64,000 bases of DNA from Actinacidiphila bryophytorum (GTDB lineage Bacteria > Actinomycetota > Actinomycetes > Streptomycetales > Streptomycetaceae): NCBI RefSeq assembly GCF_016916835.1, contig NZ_JAFFIX010000005.1, positions 310,001 to 374,000 on the forward strand, in the 5' to 3' direction. Positions 51,982 through 60,681 of this stretch are shown here, piece after piece. Numbering within the stretch: the first letter of the stretch is position 1; the number at the start of each line of letters is the position of its first letter. The notes beneath the pieces were generated by a model that searched no databases, was not told where the DNA came from, and worked only from the letters and a program-made list of their open reading frames with translations. The translations under genes were made by a program, and so were the position numbers.

Positions 51982-52079
51982 CCGTCGAGGGTGCCTCTTG
52001 CGCTGGGCGCTCACCTTTCCCCCGGCGGGGGGGGTGCGCAGGTGACTGCCCCTTGCGGTGGGCTCGCACCTTGCGGTGC

Positions 52080-52270
52080 GGTGGGGGCTTGTCGCGCAGT
52101 TCCCCGCGCCCCTTAAAAACGCTCGCCCTCGCAGGCCAGGGAATGCCCGCCCTGCGGGAAGGGGGCACCCACCAGGGCGCGGGAACTGCGCGCCCAGCCC
52201 GAACGGGCGGAAAGCAAGCAACGCCACAGCAAGTGGCAATCACCCAGGGGCGCGCGGAACCCAGCGCCGG
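52080..52270. repeat. Intergenic repeat cluster upstream of htrA-like gene
   Basis: An inverted core at about 52080-52114, a shortened direct core at about 52170-52202 and a degraded one at about 52241-52262. The modules CCACCGCAAGG and GGCAATCACCCAGG also occur. No coding gene is supported between 51964 and 52386. Confidence 0.75.
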
Positions 52271-52386
52271 GGGAAGACGCACGCCCACCGCAAGGCGCAG
52301 CCTCGTAGGCGTAGCCCCAAAGCCCGAGGCACTCGGATGGGTGCGGGGCGCAGGTGGGGGCGCGGAGGCGGGGGGAGGATCGGGGC

Positions 52387-53436
52387 ATGAGGCGATCGCT
52401 CACCGTCCTTCTGCCAGGCGCGGCCCTGCTGGCCGCAACGGCCTGCACCACCGGCGCAGCCGGAAACTCGTCGTCGCCCGAGGCGAACGCCCAGGTCGCC
52501 GCGTCCGGCGGCGACGACCTGCAGACCGCGTACCAGAACACCGTGAAGGCCGTCCTGCCTTCCGTCGTGCAGATCACGACCCAGCAGGAGCTGGGCTCCG
52601 GCGTCGTCTACGACGACAAGGGCGACATCGTCACGAACGCTCACGTGATCGGCGACTCCACGAGCTTCCAGGTCTCGCTGGCCACCGGCGGCAGCCCGCT
52701 CGGCGCGAAGCTGGTCTCCTCCTTCCCCGCCAACGACCTGGCGGTCATCCGGCTGACGTCCCCGCCCAAGGACCTCAAGCCCGCCGACTTCGCGGACTCG
52801 CAGAAGGTCGCGGTGGGCCAGATCGTGCTGGCGATGGGCAACCCGCTGGGCCTGTCCAGCAGCGTCACGCAGGGCATCGTCTCGGCGACCGACCGTACGG
52901 TCAGCGAGGGCTCGTCCGGCGGCGGCACGGGAGCCACGATCCCGGACATGGTGCAGACGTCCGCCGCGATCAACCCCGGCAACAGCGGCGGCGCCCTGGT
53001 CAACCTCGACAACCAGGTGATCGGCATCCCCACGCTGGCCGCCACTGACCCGCAGTTCGGCAGCGGGGCGGCGCCCGGCATCGGCTTCGCGATCCCGTCC
53101 TCGACGGTGAAGCGGATCGCCGACCAGATCATCAAGAACGGCAAGGTCACCGACTCCGGCCGGGCCGCGCTCGACGTGACGGTGCGGGGTGTGGTCGACC
53201 AGGACCAGCAGCCGGCGGGGGTGGCGATCGTGTCCGTGACCAAGGGCGGCGCCGCCGCCAAGGCCGGGCTGCAGTCGGGTGACGTGATCACCAAGCTCGG
53301 CGGTACGCCGATCACCACCGTGCAGAGCCTCACGACCGCGCTGGCCGCGCTCACCCCGGGCACGAAGGTGCCGGTGACCTACGAGCGGGGCGGCGCGACG
53401 AAGACCACGCAGGTCACGCTGGCGTCGCTGGGCTGA
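52387..53436 (+). CDS. HtrA/DegP-like serine protease, lipoprotein form
   Basis: A 349-residue trypsin-like protease. A lipobox-like ATAC places C20 at the start of the mature protein. The catalytic triad is H86 (NAHVIG), D117 (NDLAVIRL) and S200 (GNSGGAL); a PDZ domain spans about 265-345. It acts outside the membrane in protein quality control. ATG at 52387 follows GGGAGGA. Confidence 0.9.
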   Translation: MRRSLTVLLPGAALLAATACTTGAAGNSSSPEANAQVAASGGDDLQTAYQNTVKAVLPSVVQITTQQELGSGVVYDDKGDIVTNAHVIGDSTSFQVSLATGGSPLGAKLVSSFPANDLAVIRLTSPPKDLKPADFADSQKVAVGQIVLAMGNPLGLSSSVTQGIVSATDRTVSEGSSGGGTGATIPDMVQTSAAINPGNSGGALVNLDNQVIGIPTLAATDPQFGSGAAPGIGFAIPSSTVKRIADQIIKNGKVTDSGRAALDVTVRGVVDQDQQPAGVAIVSVTKGGAAAKAGLQSGDVITKLGGTPITTVQSLTTALAALTPGTKVPVTYERGGATKTTQVTLASLG

Positions 53437-53443
53437 GAAAGAC

Positions 53444-53468
53444 CGGTGCCCCCCGCCGGGGGGCACCG
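53444..53468. terminator. Hairpin between convergent genes
   Basis: A perfect 11-bp stem (CGGTGCCCCCC with GGGGGGCACCG) and loop GCC in the gap between the htrA-like gene and a small convergent gene. Confidence 0.75.
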
Positions 53469-53473
53469 CGTCG

Positions 53474-53680
53474 TCACGCGTCGGCGTGCAGGTTCATCGG
53501 GCCGTAGATCTTCGCGTCGCCGTCGAAGAGGACCACCTGGTCGGCGCCGCCTTCGAGCAGGTCCTTCCAGGACTCGCCGAGCCAGGACTCGGCATCGCCC
53601 TGCGTGGTGAACTCCTCGGGCTGCACCGCGGGCTCCACCTCGGTGCCGTCGGCCTTCTCGAACCGCCACGTCCACGCCAT
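53474..53680 (-). CDS. Small conserved protein, function unknown
   Basis: A 68-residue protein with Trp-rich ends (MAWTWRFEKADG and LGESWKDLL). ATG at 53680 is preceded by GGAG at about eight bases. No membrane segment or metal motif. I recognise it as widespread in Streptomyces but without a function. Confidence 0.7.
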   Translation of the reverse strand: MAWTWRFEKADGTEVEPAVQPEEFTTQGDAESWLGESWKDLLEGGADQVVLFDGDAKIYGPMNLHADA

Positions 53681-53823
53681 GTGTGTCTCCTCGATGCGTC
53701 CAGGGTCCGGGGTGCTGCGGGGCCTGCCCTCGCAGCGTAACCGCAGGGTCGGCGCCTGCGGGGGTCGTCGCCACATGGCGGACCCCGCGCGCCCCGCGCG
53801 GCGCGACGCGAGACGATCGTGCC

Positions 53824-55026
53824 GTGGAAGCGACTCTGCTCGGCACCGCGGGACCCGAAGGCCTGCCCGTACCGGACTGCCCGTGCGCGGCCTGCGCCCT
53901 CGCCGTGGGCGACGGCGCCCGCGCGCCCGGCTCCGTCCTGGTCGACGGCGCGGTGCTGCTCGACCTGACCCCGGGCGTCGCCCTGGCCGCGGCCCGCGCC
54001 GGGCACAGCCTCGCCGGTCTGCGCCTGGTCCTGCTCTCGCACCCGCACGACGGCCCGGCCGTGGAGATCCCGCCCGGGCTGCCCGCACCCGCCCGGGTGC
54101 CCGACGGGCAGCGGCTCACCCTGATCACCGGCCACAAGGTGCGGGCCATGGCCATGGACGCGCCCGGCACGGGCTACGCCGTCGAGTCCCCCGACGGCCT
54201 GCGCCTGCTGTACCTGCCGCCCGGCTGCGCACCGGCCGGCGTCAACGGCACCGACGAGCCGCCGTACGACCTGGTACTGCTCGACGCCGTCGGCCGGCCC
54301 GACGCGCTCGCCCGGCTGCGGGCGGCCGGCGCGGTGACCGGCACGACCGACGTGGTCGCCGTCCACCTCGGCCACGACGCCCCGCCCGAACCCGAACTGA
54401 GCCGGCGGCTCGCGGCGTACGGCGCCAGGGCCGTGCCCGACGGTACGACGCTGGTCGCCGGCGACTACCACGCCGTACCCGACGTGCCGCGCCGCACCCT
54501 CGTACTCGGCGGCGCCCGCTCGGGCAAGTCCGCGGAGGCAGAACGGCGCCTCGCCGCCTTCCCCGAGGTCGTCTACGTCGCCACCGGCGGCACCCGGGAA
54601 GGCGACGCCGACTGGGCCGACCGCGTCGCCCGGCACCGCGAACGCCGCCCCGCCGGCTGGCGCACCCTGGAGACCTGCGACCTCGTCCCGCTCCTCGCCG
54701 ACGCCACCGGCCCGCCGCTCCTGGTCGACTGCCTCGGCCTGTGGCTCACCGACGTCCTCGACACGGAGGGCGCGTGGGACGACGAGGCCTGGCACAACGG
54801 GGCCGCGCGGCGCGTGCGGGCACGCGCCGACGAGCTCGTCGCGGCATGGCGTGCGACTCGTCGCACCGCCGTGGCGGTCTCCAACGAGGTCGGTTCCGGC
54901 GTTGTGCCCGCCACTGCCGCGGGGCGGCGCTTCCGCGACGAGCTGGGCCGGCTCAACGCCGGCATCTCCTCCGAGTCCGACCACGTCCTCCTCCTGGTGT
55001 CCGGCCTCCCCCTCCGCCTCCGGTAA
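53824..55026 (+). CDS. cobU: Adenosylcobinamide kinase/guanylyltransferase (CobU) with N-terminal MBL-like domain
   Basis: A 400-residue fusion. The C-terminal CobU part (about 223-400) has the P-loop GGARSGKS (229-236) and phosphorylates and guanylylates adenosylcobinamide in cobalamin assembly. The N-terminal part (1-220) resembles PhnP-type metallo-beta-lactamases: CPCAAC, then SHPHDGP where HxHxDH is expected, so the metal site looks damaged. GTG 53824 begins the fusion. cobT and cobS follow downstream. Confidence 0.83.
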   Translation: MEATLLGTAGPEGLPVPDCPCAACALAVGDGARAPGSVLVDGAVLLDLTPGVALAAARAGHSLAGLRLVLLSHPHDGPAVEIPPGLPAPARVPDGQRLTLITGHKVRAMAMDAPGTGYAVESPDGLRLLYLPPGCAPAGVNGTDEPPYDLVLLDAVGRPDALARLRAAGAVTGTTDVVAVHLGHDAPPEPELSRRLAAYGARAVPDGTTLVAGDYHAVPDVPRRTLVLGGARSGKSAEAERRLAAFPEVVYVATGGTREGDADWADRVARHRERRPAGWRTLETCDLVPLLADATGPPLLVDCLGLWLTDVLDTEGAWDDEAWHNGAARRVRARADELVAAWRATRRTAVAVSNEVGSGVVPATAAGRRFRDELGRLNAGISSESDHVLLLVSGLPLRLR

Positions 55027-55099
55027 CGCCCCCTTACCCCGGCGGGCGGTGCGCAGGTGATTGCCACGTGCGGTGGCAATGCGTCTTTCCCCCGGTGAC

Positions 55100-55520
55100 G
55101 GATTCCGCGCGCAGTTCCCCGCGCCCCTGGGCGATTGCCACGTGCGGTGGGCGATTCGCTTTCCCCCGGCGGGGGGTGCACAGGTGATTGCCACGTGCGG
55201 TGGCGTTGCCTTCTTTCCGCCCGCCCGGACGGGGCGCGCAGTTCCCCGCGCCCCTGAAAAACGCTCACCCTCGCCGGCAGACGGCGCCCTCAGAAAAACG
55301 CTCACCCTCCTGCGCAGAGGGCGCCGCCTGGAAGCGCCAGCTCTGCGGGCAGAGGGCAACCATCAGGGGCGCGGGGAACTGCGCGCCCCATCACCCACCC
55401 ACAGAAAGGCGCGAGCCCACAGCAAGTGGCAATCACCTGCGCCCCCCGCCGAGGGAAAGGCGACCGCCCACCGCAAGGGGCAGGGACTGAAGGGGCGCGG
55501 GGGGCTGCGCGGCCGGCCCG
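55100..55520. repeat. Intergenic repeat array between cobU and cobT
   Basis: Inverted cores near 55103-55135 and 55229-55254, direct cores near 55361-55393 and 55488-55520, with recurring GATTGCCACGTGCGGTGG-type and CAAGTGGCAATCACCTG-type modules. It fills most of the 646-bp gap between the genes; no ORF with support is present. Confidence 0.8.
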
Positions 55521-55630
55521 GGCGGAGGGGGGGAACGCGACGCCGCAGCAAGGGGCACCCACCTGCGTGCCCCCGGCCAGGGAAGGGTGGCCGACCGGCG
55601 CAAGGGGCGGGTAGGGCGGGGGCGACCTCC

Positions 55631-55653
55631 CGGGCAGGACTGCGTCCTGCCCG
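55631..55653 (+). terminator. Hairpin just upstream of cobT
   Basis: A perfect 10-bp stem (CGGGCAGGAC, loop TGC, GTCCTGCCCG) ending 19 bases before the cobT start. It may be a terminator for upstream transcription or part of a cobT leader. No cobalamin riboswitch features are visible around it. Confidence 0.45.
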
Positions 55654-55672
55654 GGGCGGTACTGTTCGGCGG

Positions 55673-56755
55673 GTGAGTGGGATTGAGTTGGATGACTTCG
55701 GCTCCCTGGTGGAGCGCCCCGACGCACGCCTGCGCCGGGACTCGGCAGAGCGCTGGCCGGCCCTGGTGCGCCCGGCGAACGGACTCGGCAAGGCCGCGGA
55801 GTTGGCCGACTGGCTGGCGGCCGTGCAGGGCGCGGTCCCACTGCGCCCCCTCACCTCCCCCCGCGTCATCCTGTTCGCCGCCGACCACGGCGTCGCGCAG
55901 CTGGACGTGTCGGCCCGCAAGGCGGGCACGGCCGGTGTCCTGGCGAAGGCGGCGGTCGACGGCACCGCCCCGGTGAACGTGATCGCCCGCCGCCTGGGCG
56001 TACCGGTCGACGTCGTCGACATGGCCCTGGACTGCGACCCGGCGGAGCTGCCTGACGAGGTGACGGCGTACCGGGTGCGCCGCGGCTCGGGCCGTATCGA
56101 CGTCGAGGACGCACTGACCCGGGAGGAGGCCGAGCAGGCCTTCCGTACGGGCATGGAACTCGCCGACCGGCACGCGGACTCGGGCACGGACATCGTGGTG
56201 CTGGGCGACCTGAGCGTCGGCGGCACGACCCCGGCGGCGGTGCTGATCGCGGCGCTGTGCGGCACGGACGCGTCCGTGGTGACCGGCCGCGGCTCGGGTA
56301 TCGACGACCTGGCCTGGATGCGCAAGTGCGCGGCGATCAGGGACGCGCTGCGCCGCGCCCGCCCGGTGCTGGGCGACCAGCTGGCGCTGCTGGGTGCCGT
56401 GGGCGGCGCCGACTTCGCGGCGATGACGGGCTTCCTGCTGCAGGCCGCGGTGCGCAAACTGCCCGTGGTGCTGGACGGTGTGGTGAGCGCGGCCTGCGCG
56501 CTGGTGGGGCAGCGGATCGCCTTCCGCGCGCCGGACTGGTGGCTGGCGGGGCATGCGACGGGTGAGCCGGGCCAGGCCAAGGCGCTGGACCGGGTCTCGC
56601 TCGACCCGCTGTTCGACCACGGCATCACGGTGGGCGGCGGTGTCGGCGCCCTGCTCGCGCTGCCGCTGGTCCAGTCGGCCGCGGCCCTGTCGGCGGAACT
56701 GCCCGAGGAGAAGCCGGCCGACCACGCGGAGTCCGTGCAGGAGCCGGAGGCGTAG
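55673..56755 (+). CDS. cobT: Nicotinate-nucleotide-dimethylbenzimidazole phosphoribosyltransferase
   Basis: A 360-residue CobT that activates the lower ligand base of cobalamin as alpha-ribazole phosphate. Motifs: LFAADHGVA, GDLSVGGTTPAAVL, and the C-terminal Gly-rich FDHGITVGGGVGALLALPL. GTG at 55673. Usual length (about 350-360). It stands with cobU and cobS in one region but is separated from each by other elements. Confidence 0.92.
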   Translation: MSGIELDDFGSLVERPDARLRRDSAERWPALVRPANGLGKAAELADWLAAVQGAVPLRPLTSPRVILFAADHGVAQLDVSARKAGTAGVLAKAAVDGTAPVNVIARRLGVPVDVVDMALDCDPAELPDEVTAYRVRRGSGRIDVEDALTREEAEQAFRTGMELADRHADSGTDIVVLGDLSVGGTTPAAVLIAALCGTDASVVTGRGSGIDDLAWMRKCAAIRDALRRARPVLGDQLALLGAVGGADFAAMTGFLLQAAVRKLPVVLDGVVSAACALVGQRIAFRAPDWWLAGHATGEPGQAKALDRVSLDPLFDHGITVGGGVGALLALPLVQSAAALSAELPEEKPADHAESVQEPEA

Positions 56756-56783
56756 CCGCCGCGCCCTCCCGACGCGCCGGGAA

Positions 56784-56818
56784 CGTAATGCTGTAAATCA
56801 GACATTACGCTCTATGCT
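56784..56818 (+). promoter_or_regulatory. Inverted repeat and promoter of the MprF-like gene
   Basis: CGTAATG (56784-56790) and CATTACG (56803-56809) form a 7-bp inverted repeat with a 12-nt spacer, followed by TATGCT (56813-56818), a -10 candidate nine bases before the ATG. The repeat covers the expected -35. It looks like an operator overlapping a promoter of a leaderless or short-leader mRNA. Confidence 0.55.
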
Positions 56819-56826
56819 TCCCACCC

Positions 56827-58611
56827 ATGGGAAGTCCGCGGCCACCACGCCGCCTGGCAGCGCGCAGCGCGGTCTTCACGGTCTGGTACCTGCGTGCGGT
56901 GGCCGCGCTGAACTTCCTCGGCGCCGTCTGGGTCTCCTTCGGCGCCGACATCCGCCGGCACAATGCGCAGGACTACTTCACCCCGTACCTGCTGACGGCC
57001 GGCTTCACCTCGGGCGCCATCGCCCTCTTCCTCGCCGTCACCATGCGCCGCCGCAAACGCGCCGCCTGGATCCTCAACCTCGTGCTGTGCGGGCTGTTCT
57101 TCGCCGCGCTCGCCCTGAGCATGGTGTGGCCCGACATCCACCGGCACGCCCAGAACTGGGTCTCGCTCGCCCTGACCACCGCCTTCCTGGCCGCGCTGCT
57201 CGCCGGCCGGCGGGAATTCCGTGCCAAGGGCGACCCCGCCAACCCCTGGCAGGCCGCGGTGGTCGCCGCCGCGGGCCTGGTCCTGGCCGCACTGGTCGGC
57301 ACCGGCCTGGTCGCGGCGACCAACTCCCAGCACCGCGGCACCTTCGGCGACAGCTTCGGCTACGCATTGCTCCGGCTGGTCTCCCTGGTCCCCGGCGACA
57401 GCGCCTTCCTGACCATCTCCACCCCCGGCTGGGTGGACGTGGTGATCAACGTCATGAGCACCCTGCTCTTCGTCCTGGTCCTCTTCGTCGCCTTCCGCTC
57501 CCCCCGCGGCAGGGAACTCCTCGGCGCCGACGACGAACAGCGGCTGCGCGCCCTGCTCGACAAGTACGGCGAGCGCGACTCGCTCGGCTACTTCGCGCTG
57601 CGCCGCGACAAGAGCGTCATCTGGTCGCCGAGCGGCAAGTCCGCGATCGCCTACCGCGTGCTGGGCGGGGTCTCGCTCGCCTCGGGCGACCCCATCGGCG
57701 ACCCCGAGGCCTGGCCCGGCGCCATCGACGCGTGGCTGGCCGAGGCCAGGGAGCACGCCTGGGTGCCGGCCGTGATGGGCGCGAGCGAGGAGGCCGGCAC
57801 GGTCTACGCCCGGCATGGCCTGGACGCCCTCGAACTCGGCGACGAGGCGATCGTGGAGACCGCCGACTTCACCCTCGAAGGCCGCGCGATGCGCACCGTC
57901 CGGCAGGCCCACAACCGGGTACGGCGCTCCGGCTGCACCGTCCGCGTCCGACGGCACGCCGACATCCCGCCGGGCGAACTCGCCGTCCTGCTGGAGCACG
58001 CCGACGCCTGGCGTGACGGGCAGACGGAACGCGGCTTCTCCATGGCACTCGGCCGGCTCGGCGACCCCGCCGACGGGCAGTGCGTGATGGTCGAGTGCGC
58101 CGACGGCGACGGCAGGCCGCGGGCGCTGCTGAGCTTCGTGCCCTGGGGGCCGCACGGCCTGTCCCTGGACCTGATGCGGCGCGACCGCGGCTCCGACAAC
58201 GGCCTCATCGAGTTCATGGTCATCGAGCTGATCCGGCAGGCCGAGGAAGTGGGGGTCGAGCAGGTCTCGCTGAACTTCGCGATGTTCAGGTCCGTCTTCG
58301 AACGCGGCTCGCGCCTCGGCGCCGGACCGGTGCTGCGGCTGTGGCACTCGCTGCTGACCTTCTTCTCGCGGTGGTGGCAGATCGAGTCCCTCTACCGCGC
58401 CAACGCCAAATTCCGGCCGATCTGGGAGCCGCGGTATGTCCTCTTCGGCAAGTCGAGCGAACTCCCCAGGATCGGTCTCGCGGGCGCCCGTGCCGAGGGC
58501 TTCCTCGGCGTCCCCCGCCTCCCCTCCCCCCTCCGCCGCCGCCCCGCCGCCCCCGGCCGCCCGGTGGAGCCGGTGGCCCCTGGCCGCCGAGTGGCGGACC
58601 GTCCTCACTGA
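56827..58611 (+). CDS. MprF-like phosphatidylglycerol lysyltransferase-type protein
   Basis: A 594-residue membrane protein. About six hydrophobic segments in residues 15-225 are followed by a C-terminal DUF2156 (GNAT-like) synthase domain (about 240-560) with RVLGGVSLASGDPIG, VEQVSLNFAMFRS and EPRYVLFG. Such enzymes use aminoacyl-tRNA to modify phosphatidylglycerol, altering surface charge and resistance to cationic peptides. Lysine is not proven as the amino acid. Confidence 0.82.
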   Translation: MGSPRPPRRLAARSAVFTVWYLRAVAALNFLGAVWVSFGADIRRHNAQDYFTPYLLTAGFTSGAIALFLAVTMRRRKRAAWILNLVLCGLFFAALALSMVWPDIHRHAQNWVSLALTTAFLAALLAGRREFRAKGDPANPWQAAVVAAAGLVLAALVGTGLVAATNSQHRGTFGDSFGYALLRLVSLVPGDSAFLTISTPGWVDVVINVMSTLLFVLVLFVAFRSPRGRELLGADDEQRLRALLDKYGERDSLGYFALRRDKSVIWSPSGKSAIAYRVLGGVSLASGDPIGDPEAWPGAIDAWLAEAREHAWVPAVMGASEEAGTVYARHGLDALELGDEAIVETADFTLEGRAMRTVRQAHNRVRRSGCTVRVRRHADIPPGELAVLLEHADAWRDGQTERGFSMALGRLGDPADGQCVMVECADGDGRPRALLSFVPWGPHGLSLDLMRRDRGSDNGLIEFMVIELIRQAEEVGVEQVSLNFAMFRSVFERGSRLGAGPVLRLWHSLLTFFSRWWQIESLYRANAKFRPIWEPRYVLFGKSSELPRIGLAGARAEGFLGVPRLPSPLRRRPAAPGRPVEPVAPGRRVADRPH

Positions 58612-59233
58612 CGTCGCCACCCGGATCCGCAGCCGCGGACCGCGGGCGGTCCCCGTCACCCTCGGCGCCTGCGCCGGCATCCTCCTGCTGCAGCTCCTCC
58701 AGCACCTCCACGGCACGCACACCTGGGTCGAACGCCTCGGCGGCGTCTACGCCGGCCTCCCCTGGTGGCAGGCGCTGCTGCGCACCCCCGTCTCGGTCTT
58801 CCTGCCCGACCCCTCGCTGCCCGTATGGGGCCTGCTCCTGCAGGTCCTCGTCGTCTTCGGCATCGCCGAGACCACGGTGGGGCCGCGCCGCACCCTCGCC
58901 GTGGCCCTGCTGGCGACCCTCGCCGGGACCGGCTTCGCCCGCTACTCCCTGTGGGCAGGACCGCACTGGCCGCCCGGCCTGCCCGCGCACGACCTCCTGG
59001 TACGCGACACCGGGCCGTCCGCGGCCGTCGTCGCCCTCGGCGTCCACGTCGCCCTGCGCTACCGGGCGTGGTGGACGGTCGGCACGATCGTGCTGGCCAT
59101 GGTGGTCGAGGTCGTCTCCCTCCCCAACCTCGCCGGCTACGAACACCTCGCAGGCGTCGCCCTCGTCCTCGCCCTCTTCACCCGGCAGGTAGCCTCGCGC
59201 GGTGACCACCCCGCCGCCCGCCACCCTCGCTGA
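58490..59233 (+). CDS. Rhomboid-like multi-pass membrane protein
   Basis: A 247-residue protein with a proline-rich cytoplasmic start and about five or six hydrophobic segments (about 50-245). No GASG-type catalytic motif is visible, so it may be a rhomboid-fold pseudoprotease. The frame opens inside the upstream gene; GTG 58490 and ATG 58436 are both possible. It overlaps the upstream gene and cobS, in different frames. Confidence 0.62.
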   Translation: MPRASSASPASPPPSAAAPPPPAARWSRWPLAAEWRTVLTDVATRIRSRGPRAVPVTLGACAGILLLQLLQHLHGTHTWVERLGGVYAGLPWWQALLRTPVSVFLPDPSLPVWGLLLQVLVVFGIAETTVGPRRTLAVALLATLAGTGFARYSLWAGPHWPPGLPAHDLLVRDTGPSAAVVALGVHVALRYRAWWTVGTIVLAMVVEVVSLPNLAGYEHLAGVALVLALFTRQVASRGDHPAARHPR

Positions 59234-59993
59234 CGCCCTGCGGTTCGCCTTCGGCACGCTCACCGTGCTGCCCGCCCGGCTCACCCGCTGGGACCGCGCC
59301 GCTGCCCGCGGCGGCATGCTCGCCGCGCCCCTCGTCGGCGCCGTCGTCGGCCTGGCCGCCGCGGCCGCGGGCGGTGTCCTCGTCGCCCTCGGTGCCACAC
59401 CGCTGCTCGCCGCGGTCGGCACCGTCGCGGTGCCCGCGGTCCTCACCCGCGGGCTGCACCTCGACGGGCTCGCCGACACCGCGGACGCGCTCGGCTCCGG
59501 CAAGGAGGCGGAAGAGGCGCTGCGGATCATGAAGCAGTCCGACATCGGGCCGTTCGGGGTCCTCACCCTCGTCCTCGTCCTGCTCGCGCAGGTCGCCTCC
59601 GCTGCCGCGTGCTACGGGCACGGGTGGGTGTACGGCGGCGGCGCCGCGCTCGTCTCCGCCGTCGCCGGGCGCACCGCACTCCTCGCCGCGTGCCGCCGCG
59701 GGATCCCGGCCGCCAGGCCGGGCGGTCTCGGCGCCGCCGTCGCCGGGTCCGTACCGCCCTGGGCCGCGCTCGGCCCCACCGCGCTGTGTGCCGCCGTCGC
59801 CGCGGCCGCGGCCACGCCCTTCGGCGGGCTCACCCCCCTCCGGTTCGCCGCCGCCGTCCTCTGCGGCACCGCGGCCGGCGAGCTCCTCGTGCGGCGCTGC
59901 ACGCGCCGCTTCGGCGGCGTCACCGGCGACGTCTTCGGCGCCGCCACGGAGGCCGCGGCCACGGTGGCCTTCCTGGCCCTAGCCCTGCGCTAG
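59202..59993 (+). CDS. cobS: Adenosylcobinamide-GDP ribazoletransferase (cobalamin synthase)
   Basis: A 263-residue membrane enzyme that joins adenosylcobinamide-GDP and alpha-ribazole. Motifs: LHLDGLADTADALGSG near 85-100 and GGVTGDVFGA near 240. Several hydrophobic segments fit the integral-membrane CobS. GTG start at 59202 overlaps the preceding gene by 32 bp. Its TAG stop lies inside the CTAG flank of a MITE. Confidence 0.92.
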   Translation: MTTPPPATLADALRFAFGTLTVLPARLTRWDRAAARGGMLAAPLVGAVVGLAAAAAGGVLVALGATPLLAAVGTVAVPAVLTRGLHLDGLADTADALGSGKEAEEALRIMKQSDIGPFGVLTLVLVLLAQVASAAACYGHGWVYGGGAALVSAVAGRTALLAACRRGIPAARPGGLGAAVAGSVPPWAALGPTALCAAVAAAAATPFGGLTPLRFAAAVLCGTAAGELLVRRCTRRFGGVTGDVFGAATEAAATVAFLALALR

Positions 59994-60166
59994 GCCGTGT
60001 TTTGGAAGTCCCGCCTGCCCCGCGACGCCTGGCACGCACGCTCGCTGCGTTGTCGGAGTCGTCCGAGCAGGCCCACTACGAGGACGACCCTCCGCCTTGC
60101 GATCGCACGCACCGGACGCCGCGGGGCCCGCCCTGTGGGCGGACGGCCCTACTTCCAAAACACGGC
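59994..60166 (-). mobile_element. 173-bp MITE (IS5-like ends), copy 2, inverted
   Basis: Same terminal inverted repeats as copy 1, flanked by CTAG at 59990-59993 and 60167-60170. Placed in the opposite orientation. No ORF. The pair spans about 8 kb of ordinary conserved genes. Confidence 0.85.
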
Positions 60167-60173
60167 CTAGCCC

Positions 60174-60193
60174 CCCGCGCCTACCGGCGCGGG
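60174..60193 (+). terminator. Hairpin after MITE copy 2
   Basis: CCCGCGCC, loop TACC, GGCGCGGG: an 8-bp perfect stem. It probably served as the cobS terminator before the insertion. Confidence 0.5.
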
Positions 60194-60644
60194 TCCGTTT
60201 CCCACCCTCCCCCACAGCTCCGCGTGGGGGTGCCCCCAGACCCGTGCAGGTGAGATGTCGAGTGCGGGCCTCCTCGTGGCCGCACCCCGCCATCGGCGAC
60301 TGCATGCTCGTGCACACCAGCGAACCGCCAGCAGCCGACGCGGCCGAGACGTACCAAAGCCCACCCCGCACACGACAACCGCAAGCCGCCAGCCGGGCCG
60401 AGGGGACGGTTCGGGGGTGTCCCCGCAGGCATGCGCGAGACTCCCGCCGCCTCGTTCGGGAAGAGCCAAGGCGCGCAGGCCGAGGAGATACCCCCGAAGC
60501 GGCACCGACCCACCGCACCCCGGGCACGCGCACCCCCGAGGGAATCGCGCAGCGCGTAGGCTCGGCTGGGCCGACCGCGGGGCGCCCCGATGATGTGGCG
60601 GAATACGATGCGGGGACCGGCCCGGCCGGGCCATCCACCGGCCT
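60194..60644. other. Intergenic region, no gene recognised
   Basis: About 450 bp between cobS and pepA. The module CCACCCTCCCCCA...TGGGGGTGCCCCCAG lies at about 60202-60239, resembling one near 41.43 kb. Open frames in both strands have no supporting start site or recognisable product. The pepA promoter is at its right end: TTGACA at 60645-60650 and TAGGAC at 60666-60671 (15-nt spacer, shorter than usual). Confidence 0.6.
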
Positions 60645-60681
60645 TTGACAAGGACCTCGACCGAATAGGACCTGAGCCACC

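Noticed and set aside
55027-55672. Cobalamin riboswitch ahead of cobT
   Set aside because: The gap is full of known intergenic repeat modules and I cannot find the B12-box sequence.
51783-60170. The inverted MITE pair as ends of a composite transposon
   Set aside because: The intervening genes (htrA-like, cobU, cobT, mprF-like, cobS) are ordinary core genes and each MITE has its own CTAG duplication, showing independent insertions.
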